Assembly (NCBI GenBank): GCA_004296145.1
Contig: SEBM01000257.1
Coordinates: 1-6,139, forward strand
DNA from: Flavobacterium sp.
GTDB lineage: Bacteria; Bacteroidota; Bacteroidia; Flavobacteriales; Flavobacteriaceae
DNA: 6,139 nt
Reading direction: 5' to 3'
The notes below the pieces were generated by a model, which saw only the letters and a program-made list of their open reading frames with translations, did not search any database and was not told the DNA's origin. Shown here in pieces: positions 5,262-6,139 of this stretch (position 1 is the stretch's first letter; every line of letters starts with the position of its first letter). Both the position numbers and the translations under genes were made by a program.

Positions 5262-6139
5262 CTATTCTTTTAATTCAATTGCGGCTAATAAAAATGCACC
5301 AAAACCTATGGCGCCGTTATCTTTTGTTTTTGCAGCGATATAATAATCGTTTGTTCCTTCGCGAAAAGGTTTTCCTCCCAAACCAATATTTGATGAAACA
5401 TTTAGGACATTAATTTCTCCTTTTTTATCCACTTTTATAAATTGTTTTATAAAACTCTCAAATGATTTTTGAGCTATTCTCTTATAAGATGAATTTAGAT
5501 ATCCTTTGTTTGCCCCTTTTACAAAAGCATAAATAATCATGCCTGATGCTGATGGTTCTACATAATTGGCGTACAAATCAGGCTTATCTGCCACCTGATA
5601 CCACAAACCTTCAGGGCTTTTATACTCATTTACGCTTTTTGCAATCTGATTCAGATACGACACCAAAACTTTATATTTTGGATGCGATTTCGGAAAATAA
5701 TCCAAAGTTTCTACCAAAGCAATCATGTACCAGCCAATTCCGCGTCCCCAAATAGTTGGCGATGTTCCGGTTTGTTTGTTTGCCCACGCAATTTCTTTGC
5801 TTTCATCCCAAGCCTGATAAACCAAACCCGTATTTTTATCTACAATATGATTCTGAATGAGTTCAAATTGTTTGGCAATATCATCCAGGCTTTTTCCTTT
5901 TTCATACTTCATTGCAAACTGCGTATAAAAAGGCTCAGCCATATACAAACCGTCAATCCACATTTGATCGGGATAAATCTGTTTGTGCCAAAATCCGCCG
6001 CTTGATGTCCTTGGCTGTGTTTCTAATTGATTTCTTAATTGACCAATGATTCTTAAATAGCGTTGATCTTTAGTTATATCATATAAATTAAAAAGCAATT
6101 TTCCGGGATTCAGGCAATCAATATTATATTCTTTACTAT
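5262..6139 (-). CDS. GH105 unsaturated uronyl hydrolase, partial (N-terminus beyond window edge)
   Basis: The reading frame is open to the right edge and its stop is at 5262-5264, so 291 C-terminal residues are visible. The first ones (SKEYNIDCLNPGKLLF) align with residue 116 onward of the neighbouring GH105, so about 115 residues, including any signal peptide, lie outside the window. A TTG at 6098 is internal, not a start, because homology continues upstream of it. Conserved family 105 residues are intact: the Asp of YNIDCLNPG (visible residue 7), the catalytic Asp of QMWIDGLYM (visible residue 62, codon 5952-5954), WDES, and IWGRGIGW. It differs from the neighbour near the C-terminus, where NCCQVAGLGG is replaced by NVSSNIGLGG. 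It should also remove unsaturated uronic acid from lyase products, perhaps with a different linkage or size preference. The arrangement points to tandem duplication followed by divergence. Its promoter is outside the window. Confidence 0.9.
   Translation of the reverse strand, partial: SKEYNIDCLNPGKLLFNLYDITKDQRYLRIIGQLRNQLETQPRTSSGGFWHKQIYPDQMWIDGLYMAEPFYTQFAMKYEKGKSLDDIAKQFELIQNHIVDKNTGLVYQAWDESKEIAWANKQTGTSPTIWGRGIGWYMIALVETLDYFPKSHPKYKVLVSYLNQIAKSVNEYKSPEGLWYQVADKPDLYANYVEPSASGMIIYAFVKGANKGYLNSSYKRIAQKSFESFIKQFIKVDKKGEINVLNVSSNIGLGGKPFREGTNDYYIAAKTKDNGAIGFGAFLLAAIELKE

Noticed and set aside
6096..6098. TTG as a start codon for the second GH105
   Set aside because: The frame stays open to the window edge and encodes the conserved YNID..PGK segment upstream of this TTG, so the real start is outside the window.

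Overview
The window looks like part of a pectin-degradation locus (a polysaccharide utilization locus) from a Bacteroidota genome, most likely Flavobacterium or a close relative. This rests on the very AT-rich DNA, the A-rich leaders without Shine-Dalgarno motifs, the protein families, and intergenic repeats of a kind I associate with flavobacteria. No rRNA or other taxonomic marker is present, so the genus is an inference. No SusC/SusD pair, regulator, tRNA or mobile-element gene lies in the window.

All four genes are on the minus strand, so transcription runs from high to low coordinates. The first is a GH105 unsaturated-uronyl hydrolase whose N-terminus lies beyond the right edge (5262-6139). 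It is followed after 21 bp by a second, complete GH105 with a lipoprotein signal (4017-5240). A 266-bp gap (3751-4016) comes next. It holds a heptamer tandem repeat, a degenerate intergenic repeat, a candidate promoter and a perfect 33-bp palindrome. Beyond it are a GH43 glycosidase with a C-terminal beta-sandwich domain (2152-3750) and, only 6 bp further on, a two-domain protein with a PL10 pectate lyase followed by a CE8 pectin methylesterase (136-2145). The last 135 bp are AT-rich and contain a weak hairpin with a T-tract that may end the transcript.

The activities fit together. The CE8 domain removes methyl esters from homogalacturonan, and the PL10 domain cuts the de-esterified chain by beta-elimination. 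This leaves oligosaccharides with a 4,5-unsaturated galacturonate at the non-reducing end, and the GH105 enzymes can remove that residue. The GH43 enzyme probably trims neutral (arabinose, xylose or galactose-type) side chains. The proteins carry Sec or lipoprotein signals and show no obvious type IX secretion tail, so a periplasmic or membrane-anchored location is most likely.

This is largely a recognisable pathway rather than a new system. The observations most worth following are an A10 run in the linker between the PL10 and CE8 domains, where a one-base slip either way gives a stop within a few codons, the palindrome in the GH43 leader, and the divergence between the tandem GH105 paralogues at a conserved C-terminal motif.
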